Notes: generated by a model from the sequence alone, not told the origin. A DNA stretch of 64,000 nt from Vreelandella piezotolerans (GCF_012427705.1 NZ_CP048602.1:682001-746000); one strand, 5' to 3'. Numbered from the stretch's first letter, positions 49,901-57,466 are shown. Translations and numbers: made by a program.

Positions 49901-50635
49901 GAAGGGCGCAACCTCAGCGACGACCTGGATAAGTTCTTCATCGTCTTCCGCGATTTGAACCGGCGCATCAGCGCCCAGAGCCGTCGGCTTTCGGAAGAGG
50001 TCGCCGATGACCTGCGCCTGGAAGGCATCACCAAGGCGGAAGTGCGTATTCAATCCACCATCGACGAGCTGGGCTTCTGGGAGCCGCTCAAGCTGTTCGC
50101 CCAGCGCTACAAGGCGTGGCGGGAGTCCGGCCAGACGCTGCCCAGCGACGACTACCTCAACGCCCTGGCCGACGTGGTCGATTTGCTGCGCAGCGACCAG
50201 CAGTACAGCTTCGAAAGCCTGCTGCGCCTGGAGCTGCACCTGAACGAAGGCGGCACGGACCTGGTAATCAAGAACGACCGCCAGTTGCTGGAGTCCTCCA
50301 GCCACGGCATGGCGTATCTGATTTTGTGCAAGTTCCTGCTGGCGTTTACCCGCCTGCTGCGGGGCGATGCGCACATCGCCATCCACTGGCCCATCGACGA
50401 GATCGGTACGCTGGCCTACCACAACGTCGAAAAACTGTTCGACGCCTGCGACAGCAACCGCATCCATATCGTCGGTGCCTTCCCCAACCCGGAATCCGAC
50501 GTACTGCTACTGTTCGCCAACCGCTACCTCATCGAGCGGGACGCCCAGCAACAGCGCCAGCTCAAGCGTATCGAGCCGCGTCTCAGCGCGCTGGCGCAGA
50601 AAATCAAGCAGCGCCAACAGGAGGTGAGCGCATGA
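46976..50635 (+). CDS. SMC/MukB-like ATPase of a Wadjet-type system (JetC/MksB-like)
   Basis: A 1,219-residue protein built like an SMC. Walker A GTNASGKTT is at residues 30-38. Long Gln/Glu/Arg-rich coiled coils cover about 250-540 and 620-960, around a non-coiled hinge-like part ('FLRYHRPGWEQQLGKVIAPE', about 540-610). The ATPase C-half has an ABC signature analogue 'LESSSHGMAYLILCKFL' near 1105-1120 and Walker B 'IAIHWPIDEIG' with Asp1141-Glu1142. It resembles the MukB/DUF3584 group. With the next three genes it would form a DNA loop-extruding complex that recognises and cuts plasmids (Wadjet). Its stop overlaps the next start (ATGA). Confidence 0.85.
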   Translation: MAHLLRIVMIHGHLNGVVELSVDGHTNICGTNASGKTTLQRLVPVFYGELPNKVVPKTRMKFDAFYLPHRNSYLVYEYRREAGNVCQAVLTRKQEGGVEYRFVGAPYRPEDYLVDTEQGPLALDYTQWASELRRSGTPVSPKLGATSEFRSVIQNDFTQLHGNSREGLKLRQIAAQFSLVNPERRIRHIEKLVSAVHAKEGKMDTLKTMLAAIFEEDGVELPVTRIRSAKAREWIAQMRQSMRLEPLQAALAKLSGIDRELAELDATLWQLKPQLAADRERTQRQMADLESELNRHQREFQAEEQAYTERRDALNDQHSEVASDLQHTQRRLNDLQTRFEQYADADMPGLERDINALPQWREQRDQLQQHLQVMQDAVKESQARLDGRLRELSENLARQTQESQELIDALVEEKAERREQQWQTEQHHSDRYQQARQRLESEYQAQLELGVEQLAELKAQLAMPSQTREEAQEAELAQARLDDAQQARSAAGATLEALRRELEAHKRERDTAEQHLVQCRQQRERAEQHCYTLYQQQTPEQGSLRHFLRYHRPGWEQQLGKVIAPELLERRDLAPQLADNASDDLFGLALDLSAIALPDYAQDEASLLAAIEEAESAKARAHTACTAAEKTLKQHNERVQQADDAQDTARLAHQRAEQEVEYALEARRQQQARHAESQKARRAQIEAALARQEQAQTELRDEKRDALAELAETHQGQLLELKADAQSQLDGLDAQLRTYKQQLSDANAEHQRQRAELEEAFSQELAEQGVDPAQLKATRTRLEAQNERIRKTAARQEELAEYQRFMRIEWGQHKPQLVAEEAELAQRDQQLKRDKAHLKNAFHAAREAHQQAVNGLKAQRDSARGTLDTLTPLLNQLDGLELVAEGAPAEASVGDVDERIERTRQALTSRHQQLEQLRRGCLEVESQLIKDASSGFADALQSERDKLPSDSPRLLLPLLRGMLKLLEDQQQQLIQEGRNLSDDLDKFFIVFRDLNRRISAQSRRLSEEVADDLRLEGITKAEVRIQSTIDELGFWEPLKLFAQRYKAWRESGQTLPSDDYLNALADVVDLLRSDQQYSFESLLRLELHLNEGGTDLVIKNDRQLLESSSHGMAYLILCKFLLAFTRLLRGDAHIAIHWPIDEIGTLAYHNVEKLFDACDSNRIHIVGAFPNPESDVLLLFANRYLIERDAQQQRQLKRIEPRLSALAQKIKQRQQEVSA

Positions 50636-51261
50636 TCGAACACGGCCCCCTGCTCGAACGCCTGCTAGCAGGCGATTTCATCTGCGCCATCAGTGAAGAG
50701 AACGCCTACCGCCACCTGGCCAACGAAGAGACCCGCGAGGCCATCGACGCCTACCTGCGCCCGCTCAATCGGCGGCTGGCCAGCAACGAGGATGCCAGCG
50801 TCTACTTCCTGGCCTGGCGGCAGCTCAACGACACCGCCCGGGAGCAGCTCTCCCGCCAGCTCGCCGACACCCTCAACAGCCTGCTGCCCATGCTGGAGTG
50901 GCTGCAACTGGTGCAGGAAGCGCTGGGCCGCGACGCCCTAGCCGCTCCTGGCGACGTGCTCAAGCCCGCCGAGTTCAGCGCCAAGTGCGAAGACAACCAG
51001 AGCCTGCGCGAGCGCCTGGAGCGGCTGGCCACAGACAGCTTCTTTGGCTCCCAGAGCGACCAGCTGGATGCCCAGGTGAAGCAGATCTTCAAACGGCTGA
51101 AAGAGCACGGCTACCTGATGCAGCCTCACAGCGAGCGGCAGGTCTTCGTGGTGACGGGCAAGATGGATTACCTGGTGGACGTAGTGCGCTTCATCCGCGA
51201 CGAAGAGAACCTGCCCATCGATGCCGACGAGGACATGGGCACCCAGGAGGCCCTGCTGTGA
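50632..51261 (+). CDS. Wadjet/condensin KITE-like subunit (JetB/MksE-like)
   Basis: A 209-residue acidic protein, ATG 50632 overlapping the SMC stop. Predicted mostly helical with a winged-helix-like C-terminal part ('LDAQVKQIFKRLKEHGYLMQ', 'SERQVFVVTGKMDYLVDVVR'). Size, position and the terminal 'RFIRDEENLPID' stretch fit MksE/JetB (DUF4194-like) subunits, which bridge kleisin and SMC heads. Assigned mainly by operon context. The sequence alone is not decisive. It overlaps the next gene through GTGA. Confidence 0.7.
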   Translation: MIEHGPLLERLLAGDFICAISEENAYRHLANEETREAIDAYLRPLNRRLASNEDASVYFLAWRQLNDTAREQLSRQLADTLNSLLPMLEWLQLVQEALGRDALAAPGDVLKPAEFSAKCEDNQSLRERLERLATDSFFGSQSDQLDAQVKQIFKRLKEHGYLMQPHSERQVFVVTGKMDYLVDVVRFIRDEENLPIDADEDMGTQEALL

Positions 51262-52535
51262 GTCGGCGTGAGAATAGTGCTTTAGGCAATGGGGCGGGCA
51301 GTGGCGTGAGCGAGCTGGAGAGTCGCCTGCTCAAGACCGGCGCGGAGCGCCTGGCGCTGCTGGGCAAACACGCCGAGCGGCTGATGCAGGCCTACACCCG
51401 CGACGACGTACCGCTGGAAGGCCTGAGCGACGGCGCGCTGCGCAAGCTGCTGGCCGCCCGGGTGCTATGGCGGCCCGACGAGCAGAGCGGCGTCAAACTA
51501 TCGCCCAAGGTGCGCGACCTGATTGCCGAAATGCTCGCCGACGAAACCCGCCGCCACGTCAATGCCGACGTGGCCGAAACCCTGGAGCTGATTCGCACCC
51601 AGGTAGATAGCTACCGGGAAGCCCGCAGCAAGGGCGAACACTGGCGCCAGGAGCAGCAGCTACTGCGCCTGCGCCAAGAGGTGGACGACCTCAACGGCCG
51701 CTTTGCCGACGCCATCGACAGCCTGTGGCAGCGGCTCAACAGCGATTTCGGCTTCGTCAGCCAGCTCAACGACAAGATCCGCGAGAACGACCGCGCCCAG
51801 AAGCAGATCGTGCGCCTGCTCGATGGCCTCGCGCTGATCGACTTCGACGAGCTGATCGCCCTGGTGGGCAGCGACGGCAGCCTGCGCAAACTGCTCATCA
51901 GCCAGCTCCAGAACCGCCTGAGCCACCACTACACCAGCCTGCGGGAAGTGCAGCGGCGGCTGATCGAACTCATGGCCCGCTTCCGCAAGCAGCAGGCCCG
52001 CAGCCGCCTGATGACCGGCATGGCCGCCTTCCTGCGCGAACACCCGGGCTTCGTGCCCGGCAACTACGCCCAGCGCAGCGAGGTGCCCGCGCTGTTCAAC
52101 CGCGCCGCACCGCTCAACGCCGCCGCCGCCCCCGCGCTGGACCGCGCCCTGGACACCCGCGTTCTGGCCGAGCTGCTGCACGAACTGCCCGCCCCGCGCC
52201 ACGCCGCACAAAACGTCGCCGTGGCCAACGCCGTTCAGCCCGTCGAAGAGAGCCTCGCCGCCGCCCGCCAGCAGGCCCTCAAGCTGGACGTCGAGCGCTT
52301 CTACCTCGCAGTGCTCGACCAGCCCCCGGCCGAGCCGGTCAGCGCCCTGGCGTATCTGCAAGAGAGCGGCCTGGAGTGGGCGTATGAAATCTGGCTGTTC
52401 CAGGTGATTGCCGAATACCAGGGCCTGCCGCGCAGCGAACAGCAGGCCTTCCGCCTGCAGCAAGAGGAGAGCAAGGCCAGCGCCTATAACGACCTGCGTT
52501 TGATTCACGATGTGGCCCTGGCGGTGGCGGTATGA
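51258..52535 (+). CDS. Wadjet/condensin kleisin-like subunit (JetA/MksF-like)
   Basis: A 425-residue protein. The start is GTG 51258, overlapping the previous stop by GTGA and preceded by AGGAGG; the longer frame upstream is a shadow of the preceding gene. It is almost all helical, with coiled coil around residues 110-145 ('REARSKGEHWRQEQQLLRL') and 'LDGLALIDFDELIALVGSDG' near 195. MksF/JetA kleisins have this size and helical make-up. The role as the ring-closing subunit is inferred from position between the KITE-like and TOPRIM genes. Confidence 0.7.
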   Translation: MSRRENSALGNGAGSGVSELESRLLKTGAERLALLGKHAERLMQAYTRDDVPLEGLSDGALRKLLAARVLWRPDEQSGVKLSPKVRDLIAEMLADETRRHVNADVAETLELIRTQVDSYREARSKGEHWRQEQQLLRLRQEVDDLNGRFADAIDSLWQRLNSDFGFVSQLNDKIRENDRAQKQIVRLLDGLALIDFDELIALVGSDGSLRKLLISQLQNRLSHHYTSLREVQRRLIELMARFRKQQARSRLMTGMAAFLREHPGFVPGNYAQRSEVPALFNRAAPLNAAAAPALDRALDTRVLAELLHELPAPRHAAQNVAVANAVQPVEESLAAARQQALKLDVERFYLAVLDQPPAEPVSALAYLQESGLEWAYEIWLFQVIAEYQGLPRSEQQAFRLQQEESKASAYNDLRLIHDVALAVAV

Positions 52536-53398
52536 ACCTGCCCAGCCGCGCACGGGCAGGGCTCAACGGCGTGGCCCGGGAACTCAACCGCCAGCCCACG
52601 GTGGAGAAGCCCCGCCGCCAGTGGGTGGAAGACGTGGTGGCCTGGTGCCGCCAGCAGGATATCGATCTCGGCATGCGGCTTTCCAGCCAGGCCCTGCGCT
52701 TCGATGCCGAGCTGCTAGCGCAGATCGATAGCGTTCTGGCCAGCGCCCACCTCGCCCCGCTGGGCCGCTCGCTCAGCGGCCTGAGCAGCGCCGCCCAAGC
52801 CAAAGAGGGCGTGGAAGAAGACAAGGCCACCCGCGAAGGCCCCCGCGCCTGGCGCGTACTGCTCAACCTGCCGCCCCAGCCCACCCCAGGGCTTGCAAGC
52901 GAGTCGCGCTGCAGTCGCGACGTGGACGTTCGCCACCTTACGTTGGGGGCCTTCGGCGCGCTGGTACAGGTGGAAAACCTCGACAGCTTCTACGCTTTCA
53001 ACCCGAACATCAGCGCCCTCAGCGGCTACGCCCAGCCGCTCATCGCCTACCGAGGCGACAACCACTACGGCGGCGGCTTCGCCCACCTGGCCGAGGTATG
53101 GCGCAAAACCCGCAGGCCGCACCTCTACGCAGGCGACTTCGACGCCAAGGGCGTTACCCTCGCGCTGGACAGCGGCGCCACGCACCTGCTGCTCCCCGAC
53201 ATGGCGTGGCTCACCCAACACGCCACCCCCTTGCACCAGCCCGCCGGGCAGCTCCCCTACCAACGGCGCCTGCGCCAACTCCACGTCAGCCTACCGCCCC
53301 AACACCCGCTAAGGCCTTACCTCACACTGCTGGAAAAACAGCGCGGCCTCAAACAGCAGTGGTTTGAGGGGGAATTGGTGGCGGTGGGGGCTGGTTAA
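52532..53398 (+). CDS. TOPRIM-domain protein (JetD/MksG-like nuclease subunit)
   Basis: A 288-residue protein, ATG 52532 overlapping the kleisin-like stop. A TOPRIM core is visible: Glu148 in 'ALVQVENLDSFYAF', and Asp202 and Asp204 in 'LYAGDFDAKGVTLAL', with 'LIAYRGDNHYGGG' between them. A C-terminal 'LEKQRGLKQQWFEGEL' resembles the DUF2220 end of JetD. In Wadjet, JetD is the nuclease that cleaves the trapped plasmid. At 288 residues it is shorter than the roughly 380-400 I remember for JetD, with a reduced N-terminal domain. All three metal residues are kept, so it should be active. Confidence 0.78.
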   Translation: MNLPSRARAGLNGVARELNRQPTVEKPRRQWVEDVVAWCRQQDIDLGMRLSSQALRFDAELLAQIDSVLASAHLAPLGRSLSGLSSAAQAKEGVEEDKATREGPRAWRVLLNLPPQPTPGLASESRCSRDVDVRHLTLGAFGALVQVENLDSFYAFNPNISALSGYAQPLIAYRGDNHYGGGFAHLAEVWRKTRRPHLYAGDFDAKGVTLALDSGATHLLLPDMAWLTQHATPLHQPAGQLPYQRRLRQLHVSLPPQHPLRPYLTLLEKQRGLKQQWFEGELVAVGAG

Positions 53399-53481
53399 CG
53401 GCTTGTGGGCTTTGTGTGGCGCATCCGCCGTGCAGTGCTTTTCTTGCGGTACGCAGAGGGAAAGCAAAACGCGCAGCATGC

Positions 53482-53513
53482 GAATTTTGGCTATGTCGCC
53501 AAAATTCTCTTTA
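53482..53513 (+). terminator. terminator after the Wadjet-like operon
   Basis: gaattttggc (53482-53491) and gccaaaattc (53498-53507) form a 10-bp perfect stem with a 6-nt loop, followed by tcttta. It lies 84 bases beyond the TOPRIM stop. The rest of the 200-base gap holds the inverted repeat listed next. Confidence 0.7.
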
Positions 53514-53551
53514 CACGCTGTAGAATCAATGAGGTAGAGTCGATTTGATGG

Positions 53552-53599
53552 CTATGAAACCTCAGTCATTGTGATGTCGCGTTCATTGAGGTTTCATAG
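53552..53599 (+). repeat. 13-bp inverted repeat before the first accessory gene
   Basis: ctatgaaacctca (53552-53564) and tgaggtttcatag (53587-53599) are perfect inverted arms 22 bases apart, ending exactly at the first GTG of the next gene. It could be an operator, an RNA hairpin hiding the start, or a remnant end of a mobile unit. Confidence 0.6.
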
Positions 53600-54123
53600 T
53601 GGGGCGTGTAATCACTATTAAGCCCAAAGGGAGTCAGGGAGTCAGGGTGTCAAAGTACGAGATTTTAAGTGTTCTCTTAGGCTGTATCGCCACGATCGTT
53701 AGTTTGATTGTTTGGTTTGGCCAAAGGAAAATTCAAAAAGAATCCAACGACCTGCAGCGGGCTACGTCCGAGCTCGCCAAAAAGCAGCTGGAAATTTTGC
53801 TGCGCGAAGAGCGAGGGAAAAATACTGCTCGACTGTCAGTCGATCTTTTCAAAGATGGCAAGACTTACCGTTTCCGCATAACCAATATCAGTGATGTAGA
53901 TGCCAAAGATGTTGATTTAAACTTATTGGTAAAGCCGGAAGATAGCCCGCTAGTGAAAAATGACTACGAAGCAAAATTCCCCGTTCCAAAGCTCCAACCA
54001 GGCAGTTCAGTAACTTTAATAGCTGCGATCCACCTAGGGAGTCCTACTGCCTACAACGCAGTGCTCTCTTGGGTGAACCCGGACGGTACTAAGGTTTCGG
54101 AAGAGACCTATGCGGCATTGTAG
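53599..54123 (+). CDS. hypothetical membrane-anchored protein (first cassette gene)
   Basis: A protein of up to 174 residues. The start is uncertain: GTG 53599, or the internal GTG 53647 which leaves 158 residues and removes a Lys/Gly-rich leader. After the second start comes one transmembrane helix ('ILSVLLGCIATIVSLIVWFG'). A short coiled segment ('KKQLEILLREERGK') and a beta-rich C-terminal domain with a CARDB-like look ('YRFRITNISDVDAKDVDLNL') follow. It is less GC-rich than the Wadjet-like operon. Its TAG abuts the attC site that follows, typical of integron cassettes. Function unknown. Confidence 0.65.
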   Translation: MGRVITIKPKGSQGVRVSKYEILSVLLGCIATIVSLIVWFGQRKIQKESNDLQRATSELAKKQLEILLREERGKNTARLSVDLFKDGKTYRFRITNISDVDAKDVDLNLLVKPEDSPLVKNDYEAKFPVPKLQPGSSVTLIAAIHLGSPTAYNAVLSWVNPDGTKVSEETYAAL

Positions 54124-54222
54124 GCTTAACAAGTCACTCAAGTTCGTTCCGGCCCTGGCGGGCCTCCACCGGACCGGTTTTCCGTTGCGCTCCAAACCGG
54201 CCGCTTAATATTAGCGTTATGT
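54124..54222 (+). other. attC site 1 (integron recombination site)
   Basis: A 99-base imperfect palindrome beginning GCTTAACAA (R'' core, fits RYYYAAC) directly after a stop codon and ending GCGTTATGT (R' core). An inner CCGGTTT/AAACCGG stem and an outer complementary GGCTTAA/TTAGC region give the folded bottom-strand shape. The 'caagttcgttccggcc' part looks like other gammaproteobacterial attC sites. There is no T tract, so it is not a terminator. Confidence 0.75.
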
Positions 54223-54236
54223 GCCACGAGGTAGTC

Positions 54237-54806
54237 ATGAGTAAGGCCACGGTTTCAGGTCGGCAAACAACAAACACCTTCGCTTATATGTTCATTGGAG
54301 CGAAAGCGATGTTGGAGCAGGCAGAGCGAGATCAAGATAGCCAACTATACAATTTAGTAAGCTGCCTTATCTATTGTGCGTTTACTATCGAAGCTTATAT
54401 TAATCATCTAGGCCAATTAAAGTGCAATGATTGGGATAGAAAAGAAAGAACGATGTCAAAGCTTAAAAAATTCAAGTCTCTTTGCGGCGAGGCTGGTATC
54501 GATCCTGATTTCAGCCAGCGCCCGTATTTAACATTACGTGAATTGTTTTTGTTCAGAGATAAAATGGCCCATGGAAAAACTACCACTGAATCTGTGCGAA
54601 AAGAAGTGGATCTTACGGGCGACTCTCTTCGCTTCACGACTGAGAGTGAGTGGCAGGAGTTTTCAACAATAGAAAATGCTAGGCGGGCCATAGAAGATAC
54701 AGAAGAATTAGTCAAAGAGCTTCACGAGAAAAGTGGGCAAAATGGGAACCCTATGAACTACCTTGGTGGTGGGCTTTTCGGGGTTCAGAGGCACAATGCT
54801 ACATAA
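54237..54806 (+). CDS. HEPN-like hypothetical protein (cassette gene)
   Basis: A 189-residue protein. ATG 54237 is used because CGAGGT precedes it; the ATG 18 bases earlier overlaps the attC core. An alpha-helical sequence ('TFAYMFIGAKAMLEQAERDQ', 'LVSCLIYCAFTIEAYINHLG') is followed by 'LFLFRDKMAHGKTT'. That last segment contains R-x4-H, the active motif of HEPN ribonucleases common in toxin and phage-defence genes. Base composition is AT-rich compared with the housekeeping genes. Its TAA lies within the next attC core. A HEPN fold is an inference from the motif and helices. Confidence 0.6.
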   Translation: MSKATVSGRQTTNTFAYMFIGAKAMLEQAERDQDSQLYNLVSCLIYCAFTIEAYINHLGQLKCNDWDRKERTMSKLKKFKSLCGEAGIDPDFSQRPYLTLRELFLFRDKMAHGKTTTESVRKEVDLTGDSLRFTTESEWQEFSTIENARRAIEDTEELVKELHEKSGQNGNPMNYLGGGLFGVQRHNAT

Positions 54807-54856
54807 CCAACGCGGGCAAGGGGCGCTCCTGACGTCGCACCCCTGCCGCTGGCGTT
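54801..54856 (+). other. attC site 2, interrupted by the insertion sequence
   Basis: ACATAAC (R'' side, 54801-54807) is followed by an imperfect stem in which gcgggcaaggggcg faces cgcacccctgccgc, then GGCGTT. The site stops after GTT (54854-54856) where the IS begins. After the IS the sequence resumes GTTAGGC (56684-56690). Removing the IS and one GTT copy restores GGCGTTAGGC, a perfect R' core (GTTRRRY). Confidence 0.72.
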
Positions 54857-56683
54857 GAGGCTGTAGAAAAACCCCTTTGACAGCCAGGTTTTGGTAGGAT
54901 CGGGAAAACAGACGGGGAGTGGTCAGCATGCCGCGCTTCAAGGTTTACAACTACGATCAGAACGCCATGGTGGTGATCAACTACCAGGATCAGCTTCAGC
55001 CTGGCACCTTCGAACACGCAGTGCATTACCTGATCGAGCACAAACTCGACTTGTCGGTTTTCCATCCGGGGTATCGCAACGACACGACAGGTCGGTTGGC
55101 CTATGATCCGGCCATCCTGTTGAAGATCATCCTGTTTGCCTACTCAAAAGGGATCACCTCTAGTCGTGAGATGCAGTGGTGCTGCGAGACCAATATCATT
55201 TTCAAAGCCCTTTCCTGCGATACCGTTCCCCACTTTACCACTCTGGCAAGCTTCGTTAGTCGGCATGCCGACGAAATTGAAGCGCTCTTTGAGCAAGTGC
55301 TGTTGGTGTGCCACGAACAAGGCTTACTGGGCAACGAACTCTTTGCCATTGATGGCTGCAAGATGTCCTCCGATGCCTCTAAAGAGTGGTCGGGTACGTT
55401 CAAGGAGTTGAGCGAGAAGCGGGAGAAGCTGAGAGGCCTGGTTCGGCATCACCTGCTAGAGCACTACGCTCGTGATGAAGCCGAAACGGAAGCCGATCTG
55501 GATCGGGACATTCGCCGAGCCAGGATGATCCTCTCACTAGATGCTGCCATGAACAAAGTGGATCGCTTCCTAAAGACGCACAGCCCAAGGATGGGCCGGG
55601 GGAAGCGAATCAAGGAGGTGAAGAGCAACCTCACCGATAACGAAAGCGCCAAGATGACCACTAGTAAAGGCACGATCCAGGGTTATAACGGTGTGGCGAC
55701 GGTGGATAAGAAGCATCAGATCATCATTGACGCTCAGGCCTCTGGTGAAGGCCAGGAACACCACACCTTGCAGCCCGTACTGGAAAGCGTAGAAGCGCGC
55801 TTTAAAAAGCTAGGCATTGTGGACAACATCTACCAGACAGGCACCGTCGTGACCGCAGATACAGGCTTCGCCAATGAAGCAAATATGAAGTACCTGCACG
55901 AACGCCAGATCAATGGCTACATCCCCGATAACCAGTTCCGCAGCCGAGATCCGAAGTTCGCCGACCAGAAAGATAAATACGGAAAGCGCCACCAGCACCT
56001 ACCGGACAAAGGCTGGCGTGAGACGACGCCAGCCAGCGCGTTCCAGTTTGATCCAGTAGCGCTCACGTGTATCTGCCCAACCGGCGAAAAGCTGTCTTAT
56101 CGCGGGCAACGAGAAACGGACACTGGCAAGGTTCGGGTACACTTTGAAGGACGTTTGCTGCAATGTCGGCACTGCCCAAAGAAATCCCGTTGCATGCAGA
56201 ACCCGGGCTCGGCCGATCATCGCCAAGGCGCAGGGCGACAAGTATCTTTTATTATCGAGAACAAACGCTTACCCAATTACACAGACTGGATGAAACACCG
56301 GGTGGATAGCCCGAAGGGCAAGGAAATCTACAGCCATCGTATGTCAGTCGTAGAGCCGGTATTCGGCAACATTGGCACGACGAAAAGGCTGAACCGATTC
56401 AGTCTACGGGGTAAGAAAAAGGTGCAGGGGCAGTGGCAGCTCTACTGCCTGGTTCACAACATTGAGAAGTTAGTGAATTATGGTCATTTGGCCTCGTCAT
56501 GAAGGGCTTGGAGCGGGATAAATTGCTTTGTAAGAGCAAAATACTGCCTTCATCTAGCTTTAAATGGTAGCTCAAGTGGCGGAATGCCGGTATGAATATT
56601 ATCCAGCCAGATGGCTGGCTGGATCAGTAAATGATGAAGAGAGGCGGTGGAGACGGCTCGAAATCGGGTTTTCCTACAACCTC
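54857..56683 (+). mobile_element. IS1182-like insertion sequence, complete
   Basis: A 1,827-bp element bounded by imperfect terminal inverted repeats. The left end GAGGCTGTAGAAAAACCC and the right end (complement) GAGGTTGTAGGAAAACCC share 16 of the first 18 bases, and further agreement (TT, AGCC) runs to about base 29. A 3-bp GTT duplication flanks it. One transposase gene fills it. The 180 bases after the transposase stop (56503-56683) hold no gene, only the right terminal repeat. Full-length ORF and ends suggest a recently active copy. Confidence 0.82.
54928..56502 (+). CDS. IS1182-family transposase
   Basis: A 524-residue transposase (start ATG 54928; GTG 54919 possible). The N-terminal DUF772-type domain shows 'YDPAILLKIILFAYSKGITS'. 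The DDE_Tnp_1-type catalytic core shows 'LFAIDGCKMSSDAS' (first Asp) and 'VTADTGFANEANMKYL' (second Asp). The catalytic Glu is in 'HRMSVVEPVFGNIG' near the end. A zinc-like Cys cluster (C-x2-C-x5-C, 'LQCRHCPKKSRC') lies between. It moves the surrounding element. No frameshift or stop interrupts it. Confidence 0.9.
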   Translation: MPRFKVYNYDQNAMVVINYQDQLQPGTFEHAVHYLIEHKLDLSVFHPGYRNDTTGRLAYDPAILLKIILFAYSKGITSSREMQWCCETNIIFKALSCDTVPHFTTLASFVSRHADEIEALFEQVLLVCHEQGLLGNELFAIDGCKMSSDASKEWSGTFKELSEKREKLRGLVRHHLLEHYARDEAETEADLDRDIRRARMILSLDAAMNKVDRFLKTHSPRMGRGKRIKEVKSNLTDNESAKMTTSKGTIQGYNGVATVDKKHQIIIDAQASGEGQEHHTLQPVLESVEARFKKLGIVDNIYQTGTVVTADTGFANEANMKYLHERQINGYIPDNQFRSRDPKFADQKDKYGKRHQHLPDKGWRETTPASAFQFDPVALTCICPTGEKLSYRGQRETDTGKVRVHFEGRLLQCRHCPKKSRCMQNPGSADHRQGAGRQVSFIIENKRLPNYTDWMKHRVDSPKGKEIYSHRMSVVEPVFGNIGTTKRLNRFSLRGKKKVQGQWQLYCLVHNIEKLVNYGHLASS

Positions 56684-56706
56684 GTTAGGCTTCTTTATGG
56701 GGAAAT

Positions 56707-57372
56707 ATGAAAAATTCTGCTGGAAGATTGTATCGAATAATTAATTTCCATCATGCTGTTCAGGTTTTTGAAAAGGGCGAGCTTTTCTTTTCTCATCCAT
56801 CGAAATGGGAAGATCCGTACGAAACCCGTCTTATTCATAGAGAGAGTCATAAAGTATTTTCGCAATGCTGGTGTAGCAACGGGGTTTCAGATGCCATGTG
56901 GCGAATTTACTCGCCTAACCACTTGGGCATCAGGGTAGGCACAAGTACTAACAAGTTAAGAGCTGCTTTAGAAAAGGGCATAAAGGGAAGCGCCAAGAAA
57001 CTTCGAATGGATGATGTCTCTTACATTTCTCAGCATAGCCTTAATATGAAATCACAAAGCATCAGAGATCAACTCGAAGGGAGCTTCGATATTGATAAGT
57101 CGATCGATTTGCTATTCATGAAGCGAGACGCGTATGAGCACGAATCGGAATATAGAGTCGTTCTGATTGATGAGCAGCCACCTGAAGAGGGAGGTGGGGT
57201 TTCTGTAAGTATTAATCCACATCAAGTAATTGATAGCATACTTATTGATCCTCGTGCACCTAAAGAGCTAGCTGACGCCTTAGTTTTCTACTTCAAGGAA
57301 AAAATAGGGTTCAAGAAAAAATGTGAGAAATCTAGGTTGTATAAAACCCCAATGCCTCTGGTGGTAGATTGA
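56707..57372 (+). CDS. DUF2971-family protein (cassette gene)
   Basis: A 221-residue protein starting 16 bases after the restored attC core, behind GGGGA. 'LYRIINFHHAVQVFEKGELFFSH' followed by 'PSKWEDPYE', then 'MWRIYSPNHLGIRVG' and 'LFMKRDAYEHESEYRVVL', is the DUF2971 pattern. The family is frequent in integron cassettes and defence neighbourhoods but of unknown function. AT-rich compared with the housekeeping genes. The gene is followed directly by an attC-like site, so it is a cassette whose upstream boundary is now separated by the IS. Confidence 0.75.
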   Translation: MKNSAGRLYRIINFHHAVQVFEKGELFFSHPSKWEDPYETRLIHRESHKVFSQCWCSNGVSDAMWRIYSPNHLGIRVGTSTNKLRAALEKGIKGSAKKLRMDDVSYISQHSLNMKSQSIRDQLEGSFDIDKSIDLLFMKRDAYEHESEYRVVLIDEQPPEEGGGVSVSINPHQVIDSILIDPRAPKELADALVFYFKEKIGFKKKCEKSRLYKTPMPLVVD

Positions 57373-57381
57373 AAATTCACA

Positions 57382-57466
57382 GCCTAACAATCACAGGCAA
57401 CGGACGCAAAAATGCTACGTTCGTTCCTCACGTCACATTTTCCCGCCCCTGATGTGGGCATTATGC
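57382..57466 (+). other. attC site 3
   Basis: Begins GCCTAACAA (57382-57390, perfect R'') nine bases past the DUF2971 stop. It has an internal GCAAAAATG/CATTTT pairing and ends GGGCATTATGC (57456-57466), where the expected GTTATGC carries A for the first G. The R' core may therefore be weakened. Confidence 0.65.

Noticed and set aside
54124..54222. Terminator after the first cassette gene
   Set aside because: The inner stem has no T tract and the ends match attC core sequences, so it is better read as a recombination site.
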